Origin: Novosphingobium sp. Fuku2-ISO-50
Lineage (GTDB): Bacteria > Pseudomonadota > Alphaproteobacteria > Sphingomonadales > Sphingomonadaceae
Assembly: GCF_001519055.1 (NCBI RefSeq)
Contig: NZ_KQ954290.1
Span: 129,997 to 193,996, forward strand
Reading direction: 5' to 3'
Length of the DNA stretch: 64,000 nucleotides
Position 1 is the first letter of the stretch. Each line of letters starts with the position of its first letter. The notes under the pieces are model-generated. The model had not been told where the DNA came from. It worked only from the letters and a program-made list of their open reading frames with translations, and did no database searches. A program made the translations under genes and the position numbers. Of this stretch, positions 33,365 through 42,214 are shown one piece after another.

Positions 33365-35518
33365 CTAAGCGCGCATCGGGCCGATTCCCGGATCGGTCCG
33401 GCTGCTCGCCCCGGTTTCGACATGCCCGGCAAACTGCTGCGCGAATCCGGGGGCGTCGAGGGCCGACACACAGAGGCTGTACCAATGGTCGCTGGCCGCA
33501 ATCGCCCATTCGCTCGTGACCGACTGCCCAGCCGCGACCGCGATCGACCGCCGCCGCTGCGCCGGGTCTGCGACGGGATAGGCATCATCCATCGCCACTT
33601 CGACAATGCGGGTCCGGGTGCCGTGGTTGGTGATGGCCAAGGCGATGTCCCCGCCCGCGACCTCGGTCAGCGCGAGCGCCAGATCCTGATCGGCGAGCCC
33701 CGCAAAGCGCCGGTAAAATCCGTTGGGACCATGCACGATCAGATCATGGCCGCCCGGCGTTTCGCCCCCGTTCCCGCTGTCGTTCCAATGGCCCGCCGCA
33801 TGACGCTCTCCCGCGCCGATGGTATAGCGCCACGGACCTGCCGAACCGGTCGCGTCGAACACCTGAAACACCGCCCCGGTCGCCCCGGCATTGACCAGAT
33901 CGATCCACAGGCGGCCTTGCGCAATGCGCGCATTGGCGGCGATCCGATAGGGCAGCGCGCGCGCCGGCTGCTGGCCCGCGTCCTGCTGCGCCAACGCCTG
34001 TTGCGCCGGGATTTTCAGGCCCGGAGCGGCCAGCGAGCGGGCGATCCGTTGCGCGTAATCGGCGGTATCGGGCAAAGTCAGGCCGGTCCAGTCGCGGTTG
34101 GGCGAATGAAAGTCGAAACACGAGGTCAGATCGCCGCACACCGTCCGGCGCCAGGCGCTGATATTCGGCTCCATCACCCCGAAACGCCGTTCGAGAAACC
34201 GCAGGACCGACGTGTGATCGAACACTTCCGAACAGACGAAGCCCCCGCGCGTCCATGGCGACACGACGATCGCAGGCACACGGATCCCCAGCCCCAGCGG
34301 ATAGCGGCCCCGGTTCGCGGCTTGCGCATCGTGCGCATAATCCTTGCTCTCACCCGCGACCGAAACCGTGCTGAAGCCCTGATCGGGCGCGAGCGGCGGC
34401 ATCGGCGGAAGCATGTGATCGTAAAAGCCGCCCGCCTCGTCATAGTTCAGGATGAACGCGGTCCTGGCGAACATGTCGGGATGGTCGACCAGCGCTTCGA
34501 TCAGGCGCGCGCTCAAATGCTCGCCCTTTGACGGCACCGCGGTCGGGTGTTCGGACAAGTCCGCAGCGGTCACGATCCACGACACTTGCGGCAGCTTGCC
34601 CGAGGCGAGATCGGCGCGAAACGCCTCCACCAGCTGATCGCCGTCCGAACGGGTCCGGTCGGCGCCGGTCTTGTGCTCGGATACCCACGACCGCCCGCGC
34701 AGATACAGCGGCGAATCCTTGGCGCACGGCCGGAACGGTTTGAACACCGACAGGATATTGTCGCCGAAGTTGTCGTATTCCTGATAGATTTTCCACGAAA
34801 CCCCCGCCGTCTCCAGCCGCTCGGCATAGGTTGTCCACGCGTGCGGGCCCTGCGCCATCGGCCGGTCCTCGGCCATGTCGGCGCTGGGCGTTTCGTCTTC
34901 GCCATAGTTGCTCATTTCCGGGTCGCCGCCGACGGCCCCGCCCCCGTTGCATCCGGTCCACAAGTGCAGCCGGTTCGGGTAAGTCTGCGTCAGCGTCGAG
35001 CAATGATAGGCATCGCAGACCGTGAAAGCGCTCGCCAGCGCATAGTAATAGGGCAGATCGGTGCCCCGATAATAGGCCATCCGCTTGTGCAGTTCGCCGC
35101 TATGGCCCCAACCGTCATAGCGACCGCCGTTGACGATCGGGATGGCGGCCTGATGGCCCTGATCGGACCCGTCGACGACAAATGCGTCGGATACACGCGA
35201 ATCGCCGTGAAACGGCATGACATGGCCGTCGGGATGCTCGTGGCTGGGCTGGCGCCACACCGTCGCGCCATCGGGCAGCCGCAACGGACGCGGATCGCCA
35301 AACCCGCGCACGCCGCGCAGCGCGCCAAAATAGTGATCGAACGAACGGTTTTCCTGCATCAGGATCACGACATGATCGACATCCATGATCGAGCCGGAAA
35401 CCTGGTGCGCAGGAATCGCCATGGCCTTGCGGATGGCAGCGGGCAGCACGCCAAGCCCGACGCCCGCCGCCAGGCCGCCGCCTGCCCGTTGCATGAAAGT
35501 CCTGCGATCGGTCTGCAT
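33365..35518 (-). CDS. Tat-exported phospholipase C (phosphocholine-specific type)
   Basis: 717 residues. The N-terminus has a twin-arginine signal (TDRRTFMQRAGGGLAAG). The phosphoesterase domain begins with the conserved DHVVILMQENRSFDHYFG and covers about residues 45-480. Two C-terminal domains of unknown function follow, as in PlcN/PlcH-type enzymes (RIAQGRLWIDLVNAGATGAV). It hydrolyses phosphatidylcholine-like lipids, or other phosphodiesters or phosphomonoesters in related acid phosphatases, in the periplasm or outside the cell. A GntR-type operator lies 25 bases upstream and the regulator gene is divergent. Confidence 0.9.
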   Translation of the reverse strand: MQTDRRTFMQRAGGGLAAGVGLGVLPAAIRKAMAIPAHQVSGSIMDVDHVVILMQENRSFDHYFGALRGVRGFGDPRPLRLPDGATVWRQPSHEHPDGHVMPFHGDSRVSDAFVVDGSDQGHQAAIPIVNGGRYDGWGHSGELHKRMAYYRGTDLPYYYALASAFTVCDAYHCSTLTQTYPNRLHLWTGCNGGGAVGGDPEMSNYGEDETPSADMAEDRPMAQGPHAWTTYAERLETAGVSWKIYQEYDNFGDNILSVFKPFRPCAKDSPLYLRGRSWVSEHKTGADRTRSDGDQLVEAFRADLASGKLPQVSWIVTAADLSEHPTAVPSKGEHLSARLIEALVDHPDMFARTAFILNYDEAGGFYDHMLPPMPPLAPDQGFSTVSVAGESKDYAHDAQAANRGRYPLGLGIRVPAIVVSPWTRGGFVCSEVFDHTSVLRFLERRFGVMEPNISAWRRTVCGDLTSCFDFHSPNRDWTGLTLPDTADYAQRIARSLAAPGLKIPAQQALAQQDAGQQPARALPYRIAANARIAQGRLWIDLVNAGATGAVFQVFDATGSAGPWRYTIGAGERHAAGHWNDSGNGGETPGGHDLIVHGPNGFYRRFAGLADQDLALALTEVAGGDIALAITNHGTRTRIVEVAMDDAYPVADPAQRRRSIAVAAGQSVTSEWAIAASDHWYSLCVSALDAPGFAQQFAGHVETGASSRTDPGIGPMRA

Positions 35519-35542
35519 GTCCGTGTTTCTCCCGTCAGGATT

Positions 35543-35554
35543 TGGTGTATACCA
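35543..35554. promoter_or_regulatory. GntR/HutC-type operator between phospholipase and regulator
   Basis: TGGTGTATACCA matches the same GGT-N-TA-N-ACC core with one mismatch in the arms. It is placed 25 bases from the phospholipase start and about 80 to 100 bases from the regulator start, so it could control both. Confidence 0.65.
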
Positions 35555-35631
35555 GTGCTTGGGGACGGTTTCGTGAAACCTGCGAACCGGTCCGCGCAAT
35601 CCGCGCCGGACTGCCTTGCTCCCTTCGCAAC

Positions 35632-36393
35632 ATGTGGTACGTCAAAACGAAGATGCACACGCCGATCAGCGGGAGCGCCCTTTACGAAGGGCTCCATTAT
35701 CTCGAATTGCGCAACGCGATCGCGGCGGAGATCGCTGCCGGTACGCTCAGGCCGGGCGAGCGGCTGCCCTCCGAACGCGCCCTGGGGACGGCAGGCGGGA
35801 TCGCGCGCGGCACGATCCGCGAAGGTTTGGCGCAGCTTGAAGCCGAAGGCCTGATCTACCGCAAGGATCGCAGCGGCTGGTACGTATCACCGGCGCCGAT
35901 CGTCTATGATCCGACCCGATGGGAAGGGTTCATCTCTTATGTCGAGGCGCAAGGGCGCACGCCATCCACACGCACGCTGGACGCCACGCTCATTTCCGCC
36001 GACGCGTTCCTTGCCGGGGTGATGGATCGACCGCCCGGCGCACCGCTCTACCAGATCCGTCGCTGTCGCTCCATCGACGCGCGCGCCGTGCTGGTTGAAA
36101 CCATCATCGTGGATGCCGCACTCGCGCCCGATTTGCTGCGATTTTCGTTCGATCAGTCGCTGACCAGCATTCTCAAGGCGGAATACGGCCTGGCCGTGAC
36201 CCGCAACAAGATCACGATGCAGCCCTGCGCGCTGACCGGCCACGAAGCCCACACACTTTGCGCAAAGCCGGGGCTGCCCGGGCTCAATGTCGTGCGCACA
36301 AGTTACGATGCGCGCGGCCGGGTGGTGGAATTCGACCGCGAATACTGGCGCCATGACGCCGTGACGATCAGCGTCGAGGCCCGCGTTCGCTGA
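35632..36393 (+). CDS. GntR/HutC-family regulator with UTRA domain
   Basis: 253 residues from ATG 35632; ATG 35653 is the alternative. The winged helix is at about residues 10-85 (YLELRNAIAAEIAAGTLRPG, LPSERALGTAGGIARGTIRE, GLIYRKDRSGWYV). The UTRA effector domain follows at 105-250 (ADAFLAGVMDRPPGAPLYQI). The HutC subfamily includes PhnF-like repressors that respond to small metabolites such as phosphonates. It diverges from the phospholipase C gene, and sites with the HutC core flank its putative targets. Its last 26 bases overlap the convergent PI-PLC/PAP2 gene. Confidence 0.9.
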   Translation: MWYVKTKMHTPISGSALYEGLHYLELRNAIAAEIAAGTLRPGERLPSERALGTAGGIARGTIREGLAQLEAEGLIYRKDRSGWYVSPAPIVYDPTRWEGFISYVEAQGRTPSTRTLDATLISADAFLAGVMDRPPGAPLYQIRRCRSIDARAVLVETIIVDAALAPDLLRFSFDQSLTSILKAEYGLAVTRNKITMQPCALTGHEAHTLCAKPGLPGLNVVRTSYDARGRVVEFDREYWRHDAVTISVEARVR

Positions 36394-38275
36394 GCGCTTT
36401 GGCTTCGGCGCGGCACATCGCCGCGTCGGGCGCCGGAGCAGAGACACGGACTTTGACCATTTCGTTGCGCGCGGCCTCCAGATCCGCGCGGAATGCAGCG
36501 GAACCGTGCAAGGCGGCAGTCGCCGCCGCACCGGCCAGCCAACCGGCCTCGACCGCGCTGCGGCTGTGCGCGCCGCATATCACGCGGCTTTCGCCAAAGG
36601 CTCGCCCGCGCGCCAGGATCGCGCTGGCCCGGTCAGGCACGAGCTCGGCCAGGATCAGCGCCTCCATCCATCCGCCCGCAGCGTGGCCGGACGGATAGTC
36701 GCCATTACCGGCAAGGTGCGCGGTCCGCGCCTGGCAGATCCGCACCGCCGGGCCCATGCCGATATAAGGGCGCGGCGTATGGTAAAACGCCTTGACCGGA
36801 TCGACCACACCCGCCGTGCCGGCGCGGTCGAGCAGCCGCGCCAGCGCAGGCGCGGTATCGGGCGCAAGGCTGACCCCGAGCGCGCAGGCAAAGTGAACAA
36901 ACGGCCCGCTTTCGACATCCGCAACAGCCAGCCGCCACCGTGCCGAGCCCGCGAGCCGACGCGTGGCGGCAAACACCTGACGATCCGCGCGGGCAACCGG
37001 CCCATGCCGCCGGGGCGGCGGCGGCAGGATGCGCAGGCCGTCGGGCATGGTGTTGCCAGGCAGATAGGCGCTGTCCCGCGCCCCCGGCGGATTCGCGTGT
37101 TCGACCGCGACCGCCCCGCAACGGGTGCCCATGCGCTGCGGATTGCACAGCGCCGCAGCGCCCCCCGGCAGGCGCACCTGATAGGGGCTGTGCAAACCCG
37201 GCTCTGGCCAGAGATAGTCGGTCGAAACATATTGCGCGCCCGAGGCCAAGGCGGCATCGCGCCGCCGCGTGTCATTCGCGCGCGCTTCCACCGTGTCCGC
37301 ATCGGCGCGCGTGCGCACGATAAAACCGGCCGCGACCGCCTTGCGGATGCGCTGCGCATCGACGACCGGATCGTTGAGCGTCAGGTAGGCCGCCGCCGGC
37401 GAGCTTTCGTCGGTGTTGACGAAAAACACCCGGCCTTCGAGCGAGCGCCGCGCCCCGCGATAAAGCGCAACGACATCAGGCCCTTCGTCCAGCGCGAACA
37501 GCACTTTGCCGCGCGCCTGCCCCAACCGGGGCCAGGCGTCGTGAAGCACCGCCTGGCGCAGCGTCGGATACCCGCGCTGAACGTCGTCCGGCGTGATCAG
37601 CGAGGCGGGAGGAAACACCGCGCGCACTTCGCGATCGAGCGCATCGAACATGGCGGCGTCGAACGGCAAGGCATCGATCCCGCCGGGCATGGCCGCCGCA
37701 TCCGCCTTGGCGTTGAACATCAGCATGATCGGCACATGATCGGGATGATCAAGCGACCAGCGCCGCACGATCCCGAGACATTCGCGCAAGGTCACGCACG
37801 AACTGAGCACGTCCAGATCCTGCACATGCATCACCTTGAAGCCCGGCTCGGCCAGTGCCGCGCGGCGCGCAGGATCGAGCGCCACCCCCGCCGCGCGCAG
37901 ACCCGCCGGATCGAGATAGCGCCCGCCGACAGGATCGGCATAGACATCGATTTCGATCTGTCGCACCCCGGCATCGAGTTGCTCGGGCAAGGGCCGGTGG
38001 CGATAATCGATATCGTCGGCCCGTTGCGGCGCGGCCTTGCGGATCAGCGCCAGCACGGCGTCGGGCACTGCCGTCTTGTAACTGTTGTGCGTGCCGACGG
38101 TGACCAGATCGTTGAGCTTGAGATTGTGGTCCATCCACGCGCGGGCACACCCGGCGCCTGCACCGGCAAGGTCGATCGCCGCCAGGTTACACCGGGCAGA
38201 AGCCCCCGCGATGCCTGGGGACAGCAGGAAGGCCCCCGCAAGCGCGACCGAGATCTTCCACCGCGCACCTGCCAC
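36368..38275 (-). CDS. Secreted fusion of Ca-dependent PI-PLC-like domain and PAP2 acid phosphatase domain
   Basis: 635 residues from a GTG at 38275 with GGAG upstream; GTG 38317 is an alternative. A signal peptide (KISVALAGAFLLSPGIAGASA) is followed by a PI-PLC-like barrel (VGTHNSYKT, IEIDVYAD, MHVQDLDV) over about residues 45-400. A class A acid phosphatase/PAP2 domain occupies about 420-600, with KAFYHTPRP, GDYPSGHAA and SRVICGAHSRSAVEAG. In the last motif the Asp that normally supports the catalytic His is Ala, so phosphatase activity may be weak. The pairing suggests stepwise release of phosphate from lipids. A GntR-type palindrome lies about 50 bases upstream. Confidence 0.85.
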   Translation of the reverse strand: MAGARWKISVALAGAFLLSPGIAGASARCNLAAIDLAGAGAGCARAWMDHNLKLNDLVTVGTHNSYKTAVPDAVLALIRKAAPQRADDIDYRHRPLPEQLDAGVRQIEIDVYADPVGGRYLDPAGLRAAGVALDPARRAALAEPGFKVMHVQDLDVLSSCVTLRECLGIVRRWSLDHPDHVPIMLMFNAKADAAAMPGGIDALPFDAAMFDALDREVRAVFPPASLITPDDVQRGYPTLRQAVLHDAWPRLGQARGKVLFALDEGPDVVALYRGARRSLEGRVFFVNTDESSPAAAYLTLNDPVVDAQRIRKAVAAGFIVRTRADADTVEARANDTRRRDAALASGAQYVSTDYLWPEPGLHSPYQVRLPGGAAALCNPQRMGTRCGAVAVEHANPPGARDSAYLPGNTMPDGLRILPPPPRRHGPVARADRQVFAATRRLAGSARWRLAVADVESGPFVHFACALGVSLAPDTAPALARLLDRAGTAGVVDPVKAFYHTPRPYIGMGPAVRICQARTAHLAGNGDYPSGHAAGGWMEALILAELVPDRASAILARGRAFGESRVICGAHSRSAVEAGWLAGAAATAALHGSAAFRADLEAARNEMVKVRVSAPAPDAAMCRAEAKALSERGPRR

Positions 38276-38322
38276 TTCGCCGTCTCCGCCATCGTGTCGA
38301 CGCCACCTCGCCGTCACAATAT

Positions 38323-38334
38323 TGGTCTAGACCA
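38323..38334. promoter_or_regulatory. GntR/HutC-type operator upstream of the PI-PLC/PAP2 gene
   Basis: TGGTCTAGACCA is a perfect 12-bp palindrome with the same core as the sites at 33343 and 35543. It is the third member of the set. Confidence 0.65.
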
Positions 38335-38412
38335 CAGCAAAGTTACCGTCGGATGACCACGGGCTCTCTCTCCCGACCGGCAAAGACCCCGTTGTGGCCC
38401 TTCCCGCAGCGG

Positions 38413-39492
38413 TCACCCGATGTGCAGCAGATGGATCAGCGTCAGGCTGATCGCCCCCAGCACGGCCAGCGACAGCACGACCGCCGTGGTCACCCTGCCG
38501 CCTGCCTGGGCAACGGTGCGCACATCCACGCCAAGCCCCAGCGCGGCCATCGAAACCACGGTCAGCAGCGTCGCCGCAGTCCCCATCGGGGCCAATGCGG
38601 CATGGGGGATCATATCCAGCGAACGCAGTCCGGCGAGCCCGAGAAATCCGATGATGAACCAGGGCACCAGATGATGCAGCGGCGGGCGCCCCGGCACCGG
38701 GCGCTCGCCGGTGGTGACATGCGGGGGCAATTCGTCGGCTTCCTCGCGCAGACCGGTCGACGTCAGCGACAAGACCACGCAGACCGGGCCGAGCATCAGC
38801 ACGCGAACCAGTTTGACCAGCGTTCCCATCTGGACCGCAACCGGCCCGATCGGCGCCGCCGCAGCAATGACTTGCGGCACCGCATAGACGGTCAATCCGG
38901 CCAACGCGCCATATTGCAGCCCGCTCATGTGCAGCCCCGCGCCGACCAGCGGCAGGCCGAGCACGACCACGACGCCGAGCACGGCGGTAAAGCCGATCGA
39001 GGCGGCGACATCCTCGCCATCGGCGCCGATCACCGGAGCGACCGCCGCAATCGCGGAATTGCCACAGATCGAATTGCCGCAGGCAATCAGCAAGGCCATG
39101 CGCGTGGGCAGCCGCAACAGCTTTCCAATGGCAAAACTGCTGACAATGGCCGCAGCGACCGTTCCGGCGATGCCGATCAGCAACCACGGCCCAGCCGCGA
39201 CGATCGTGGCCGCGCTGATCGACGCCCCCAGCAGGACGACCGCCAGCTCGAGCAGGAATTTGGCACTGAAACCGATACCGGGAAACCAGCGCGCATCAGG
39301 CGTCCACAGGCTGCGCAGCGTCGTGCCCGCCACGATCGCCAGAACCAGCGCTTCGAGCCAGGCGCGGCCGAACAGCATCTGTTCGCCTTGCTGAAGCGCG
39401 AATGCGGCCCCCGTCACGGCGACGCAAAGGATCACGCCGGGGGCGAGGCGCGAAACGCGGTTTGAATGCGGCGGGTTGGTCCGGGTTGTCAT
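38413..39492 (-). CDS. YeiH-family (UPF0324) putative sulfate exporter
   Basis: 359 residues, almost all hydrophobic, with about ten membrane helices. Family hallmarks include LLELAVVLLGASIS, CGNSICGNSAIAAVAPVI and GVDVRTVAQAGGRV. The protein is in the inner membrane; members are annotated as anion (sulfate) exporters, but biochemical proof is thin. A ribosome site AGAGGA lies seven bases before the ATG. The LysR gene upstream on the same strand resembles the YeiE-type regulators that accompany yeiH in other bacteria. Confidence 0.88.
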   Translation of the reverse strand: MTTRTNPPHSNRVSRLAPGVILCVAVTGAAFALQQGEQMLFGRAWLEALVLAIVAGTTLRSLWTPDARWFPGIGFSAKFLLELAVVLLGASISAATIVAAGPWLLIGIAGTVAAAIVSSFAIGKLLRLPTRMALLIACGNSICGNSAIAAVAPVIGADGEDVAASIGFTAVLGVVVVLGLPLVGAGLHMSGLQYGALAGLTVYAVPQVIAAAAPIGPVAVQMGTLVKLVRVLMLGPVCVVLSLTSTGLREEADELPPHVTTGERPVPGRPPLHHLVPWFIIGFLGLAGLRSLDMIPHAALAPMGTAATLLTVVSMAALGLGVDVRTVAQAGGRVTTAVVLSLAVLGAISLTLIHLLHIG

Positions 39493-39726
39493 GGCTTGGT
39501 CCTCTTGCCATGAGCAATGGGCGCGCCGATTTGATCAATCCAACGGGCAATATCGATCATTTCAATCCATTTTGCGGATTGATGGATACCCCCGCCCCGC
39601 GCATGACCGGGGCGCTCACATCAGCAGCCCTTCTGAATTTTCAGTATTTCCGGCATTCGCACGGGTACGCGCGCCGCATGTCAGGCCACGCCCAATCGTT
39701 CACCAATTACGATCAAAATATATCAC

Positions 39727-39749
39727 TTTGATCTTATATAGAGATCAAA
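39727..39749. promoter_or_regulatory. Perfect 8-bp inverted repeat overlapping the LysR stop
   Basis: TTTGATCT (39727-39734) and AGATCAAA (39742-39749) are separated by seven bases in an AT-rich stretch. The shape fits a LysR T-N11-A type site. It is about 235 bases upstream of the yeiH-like start, so it could be an operator or a weak terminator. Confidence 0.4.
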
Positions 39750-40635
39750 TGATCCAATCGAACGGCCCGCCAAAGCTCTTGATCACATCCAGCAGCGCAT
39801 CGGCGGCCTTGCTGCGGTAGCGCTCTTTCTGGCGCAGGCCAAAGAACGGCCGCTCGGCAAGATCGAACGGCAAGGCAAACAGCGCGCGCGCCTCGATCGC
39901 CGGGGCGACGACCAGATGCGAGAGCACGGCATGGCCCACCCCCGCCCGGACAGCGGCAAGCACCGCCTCGTTGGACGGCAAGGTCAGCACGACATTGAGA
40001 TCGCGCGGATCGATGTCGCGGGCCCGCACGGCATCCTCGAACGTGGACCGGGTGCCCGAGCCGCGCTCACGCATGACCCACGGCGCCTCTCTGATCCAGG
40101 CATTGGTGATCGCATCGGCGGGCGCCCGGCCCACCAGCAGCATGCGGTCGGTGCCGATCTTCCAGTGGGCCAGCCCCGGCTCGTCGATGCTCCCTTCGAT
40201 GAAACCAAGCTCGGCCTCGCCATCGAGAACGCAACGCGCCGCGCCTTCGGTATTGGCCAGCGCGACCGACAGCTCGATCTGGGGATAGCGCGCGTGAAAC
40301 GCGGCAAGCCTTTCCGGCAACCAGTATCCGGCGATCGTCTGGCTGGCGACAAGACGCAGATTGCCGCGCTTCAGCCCGCCATATTCCGACAGGGCCAGTT
40401 CCGCGCTGGCCGCCCGCGCCAGCACCGCGCGCGCTTCGTGAAGGAACATCTGGCCCGCATCGGTCAATTCGATCCCGCGCCCCACCCGGTGAAACAGCTT
40501 GATGTCGTGGCGCGCTTCGAGCGACGCGATCGCCCCGCTTGCCGCCGACTGGGTGACATTGAGCATCTCGGCGGCGCGCGTGACATGCTCGCGCTCGGCC
40601 ACCGCGACGAAAATCCTCAGCTGTTCGAGTGTCAT
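39745..40635 (-). CDS. LysR-family transcriptional regulator
   Basis: 296 residues. The N-terminal helix-turn-helix (MTLEQLRIFVAVAEREHVTR, AAEMLNVTQSAASGAIASLE) is followed by a periplasmic-binding-protein-like effector domain (LRLVASQTIAGYWLPERLAA, SNEAVLAAVRAGVGHAVLS). It resembles CysB/CbbR-like regulators of the YeiE group. The start is preceded by GGGAAG. It is upstream of, and co-oriented with, the YeiH-type transporter gene, its probable target. Confidence 0.92.
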   Translation of the reverse strand: MTLEQLRIFVAVAEREHVTRAAEMLNVTQSAASGAIASLEARHDIKLFHRVGRGIELTDAGQMFLHEARAVLARAASAELALSEYGGLKRGNLRLVASQTIAGYWLPERLAAFHARYPQIELSVALANTEGAARCVLDGEAELGFIEGSIDEPGLAHWKIGTDRMLLVGRAPADAITNAWIREAPWVMRERGSGTRSTFEDAVRARDIDPRDLNVVLTLPSNEAVLAAVRAGVGHAVLSHLVVAPAIEARALFALPFDLAERPFFGLRQKERYRSKAADALLDVIKSFGGPFDWII

Positions 40636-40676
40636 CTATCTTCCCGGGGGCGCCGCAAGGCCGTCAATCGAAGCCC

Positions 40677-40845
40677 CAGTGGATTGTTTTTGACATTTGC
40701 ATCCCGCCATCCGGATAGCACGGTCGCAAATGTCAAAAACGGAAAATCCACTAGAATCAAATGTTTCTAGTGGTCCGAAAAGATTCTGACATTTGCACAC
40801 TACCTAGCCGAGAGCGGGTGCAAATGTCAGAATCGGACCACTAGG
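40677..40845. repeat. Tandem pair of large palindromes (possible repeat or mobile element)
   Basis: Two long inverted repeats sit side by side. The first spans 40678-40752, with a 14-bp perfect inner stem (40687-40700 with 40726-40739) and an 8-bp outer stem. The second spans 40767-40844, with a 17-bp inner stem (40782-40798 with 40818-40834) and an outer stem of about 10 bp. All four inner arms contain TGACATTTGC or its complement. CCACTAG and CTAGTGG also face each other across the 12-base junction. The 411-base gap between the LysR gene and the His/Gly-rich gene holds this element and no convincing gene. Confidence 0.85.
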
Positions 40846-41046
40846 TTAGGCCGTGGATCGACGAAGGAGAAGATCCCAAGTGGATAACCACCGCCAACCG
40901 CGAAATTCCGCGCCGGACTGGGTAGATTCCGACGCTGCCGAGCCCTCGCGCCGGTTTCTATGAAGTCTGTTACGCAGCCTTGCGCGATCAGCCGCCGAGC
41001 GGACCTGTTCAAAGGTCTCCGGCTGGCGCCAATTGAGGAATTTTCG

Positions 41047-41442
41047 ATGCGCATGAAAGCTCTAACCATTACCATGGCCGTATTGGGCATGGTGGGCGCG
41101 GCATTGCCCGCATCCGTCGCCATCGCGCAGCACGCCGGCCAACAGCATCAAGGCGGCGGCCATCAGGGCGGCGGGGGCCATCAAGGTGGCGGTCATCAGG
41201 GTGGCGCTCATCAGGGCGGGGGCGGCAACCCGCATGGCGGCGGCCAGGGCGGAGGTCACGGCGGCGGCTATGGCGGCGGGCACGGTGGCTATGGTCGCGG
41301 AGACGGCGGCGCAGGGTTCGCGTTCGGCGCGGTGCTCGGCTATTATGCAGGTCATCCCTATTATTGCCGTCATCACCGTCATTGGCGCTGGAGCCATCGC
41401 CTTCACCGCTATGTCTATTACACCAGAGGCGGCTATTGCTGA
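41047..41442 (+). CDS. Secreted Gly/His-rich protein
   Basis: 131 residues. A clear signal peptide (MRMKALTITMAVLGMVGAAL, cleavage near AIA-QH) is followed by repeats of the form HQGGG and HGGG over residues 28-85. A short hydrophobic turn (GAGFAFGAVLGYYAGHPYY) and a basic, aromatic, His-rich tail (RHHRHWRWSHRLHRY) come next. The GAGGA ribosome site is eight bases before the ATG. The His clusters suggest metal binding or surface adhesion in the periplasm; no enzyme motif is present. A hairpin with TTTT follows the gene. It stands alone. Confidence 0.78.
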   Translation: MRMKALTITMAVLGMVGAALPASVAIAQHAGQQHQGGGHQGGGGHQGGGHQGGAHQGGGGNPHGGGQGGGHGGGYGGGHGGYGRGDGGAGFAFGAVLGYYAGHPYYCRHHRHWRWSHRLHRYVYYTRGGYC

Positions 41443-41472
41443 TCGCGAACCACCCTTGATACCCACAGCAAG

Positions 41473-41498
41473 GCCGCTCCCGACTTGGGGCGGCTTTT
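41473..41498 (+). terminator. Rho-independent terminator
   Basis: GCCGCTCC (41473-41480) pairs with GGGGCGGC (41487-41494), with one T-G wobble and a 6-base loop, followed by TTTTCT. It lies 30 bases after the Gly/His-rich gene. Confidence 0.75.
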
Positions 41499-41638
41499 CT
41501 GCGGGCTGACTATGCCCTGTCGCTCTCGTCCCCTGTCGCTCTCGGCACCGCCGAATGACATCTGCGCGCCGGAAACGAGGCCCGCTTGGCGCGCAAGGGT
41601 GCTATGCCATGGGGGCCCCTCGCAGGATGGAAACGCCC

Positions 41639-42181
41639 ATGGAAAGTCTGCCCCTGACCAAGGCCTTCACGTTGATCGAACCGGGACCGGTGATTCTCGT
41701 CACGACGAACGATGGCCGCAAAGACAATGTGATGACCCTGACATGGTCGATGGTGCTGGATTTCGCGGCCAGTTTTGCGATCACGACCGGGCCGTGGAAC
41801 CATTCCTTTGCCGCGCTGTGCGAGACGCGCGAATGCGTGCTGTCGATCCCCACTGTCGACCTGATCGATACGGCGGTCGGCATCGGCACCTGTTCGGGAT
41901 GCGATACCGACAAGTTTGCGAAATTCGGCCTGACCCGTGCGAAGGGGGAAAGGGTCCGAGCGCCGCTGATCAAGGAATGCCTCGCCAATATCGAATGCCG
42001 CGTCGTCGATCTGATCGAACGGCACAATATCATCGTGCTCGAAGGCGTCGCCGCCTGGTTCGACAGCGCGCGCAAGGAACAACGGCTGATCCATGCCGTT
42101 GGCGACGGCACGTTCATCGTCGACGGGCGCACGATCGACCGCAAGGCCATGATGCGCTCAAAGCTGCCCGACGGACTTTGA
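41639..42181 (+). CDS. Flavin reductase-like FMN-binding split-barrel protein
   Basis: 180 residues. The pattern KAFTLIEPGPVILVTTNDG, NVMTLTWSMVLDFAASFAIT, ECVLSIPTVDLIDTAVGIGT and the Cys-containing TCSGCDTDKFAKFGL match the flavin-reductase-like family with an FMN-binding split barrel. The start is uncertain: ATG 41627 is also in frame. Members reduce flavin for two-component monooxygenases or act on other small substrates. The flavin monooxygenase at 4329 lacks an adjacent reductase, so a partnership is conceivable but unsupported by position. Confidence 0.8.
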   Translation: MESLPLTKAFTLIEPGPVILVTTNDGRKDNVMTLTWSMVLDFAASFAITTGPWNHSFAALCETRECVLSIPTVDLIDTAVGIGTCSGCDTDKFAKFGLTRAKGERVRAPLIKECLANIECRVVDLIERHNIIVLEGVAAWFDSARKEQRLIHAVGDGTFIVDGRTIDRKAMMRSKLPDGL

Positions 42182-42214
42182 GCAGCGCATGACGAGCTGC
42201 CCGCGCCGCCGTCC

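Noticed and set aside
36506..38356. 616-codon open frame on the plus strand opposite the PI-PLC/PAP2 gene
   Set aside because: Low-complexity Arg/His-rich translation, no ribosome site, and it overlaps a gene with recognisable catalytic motifs.
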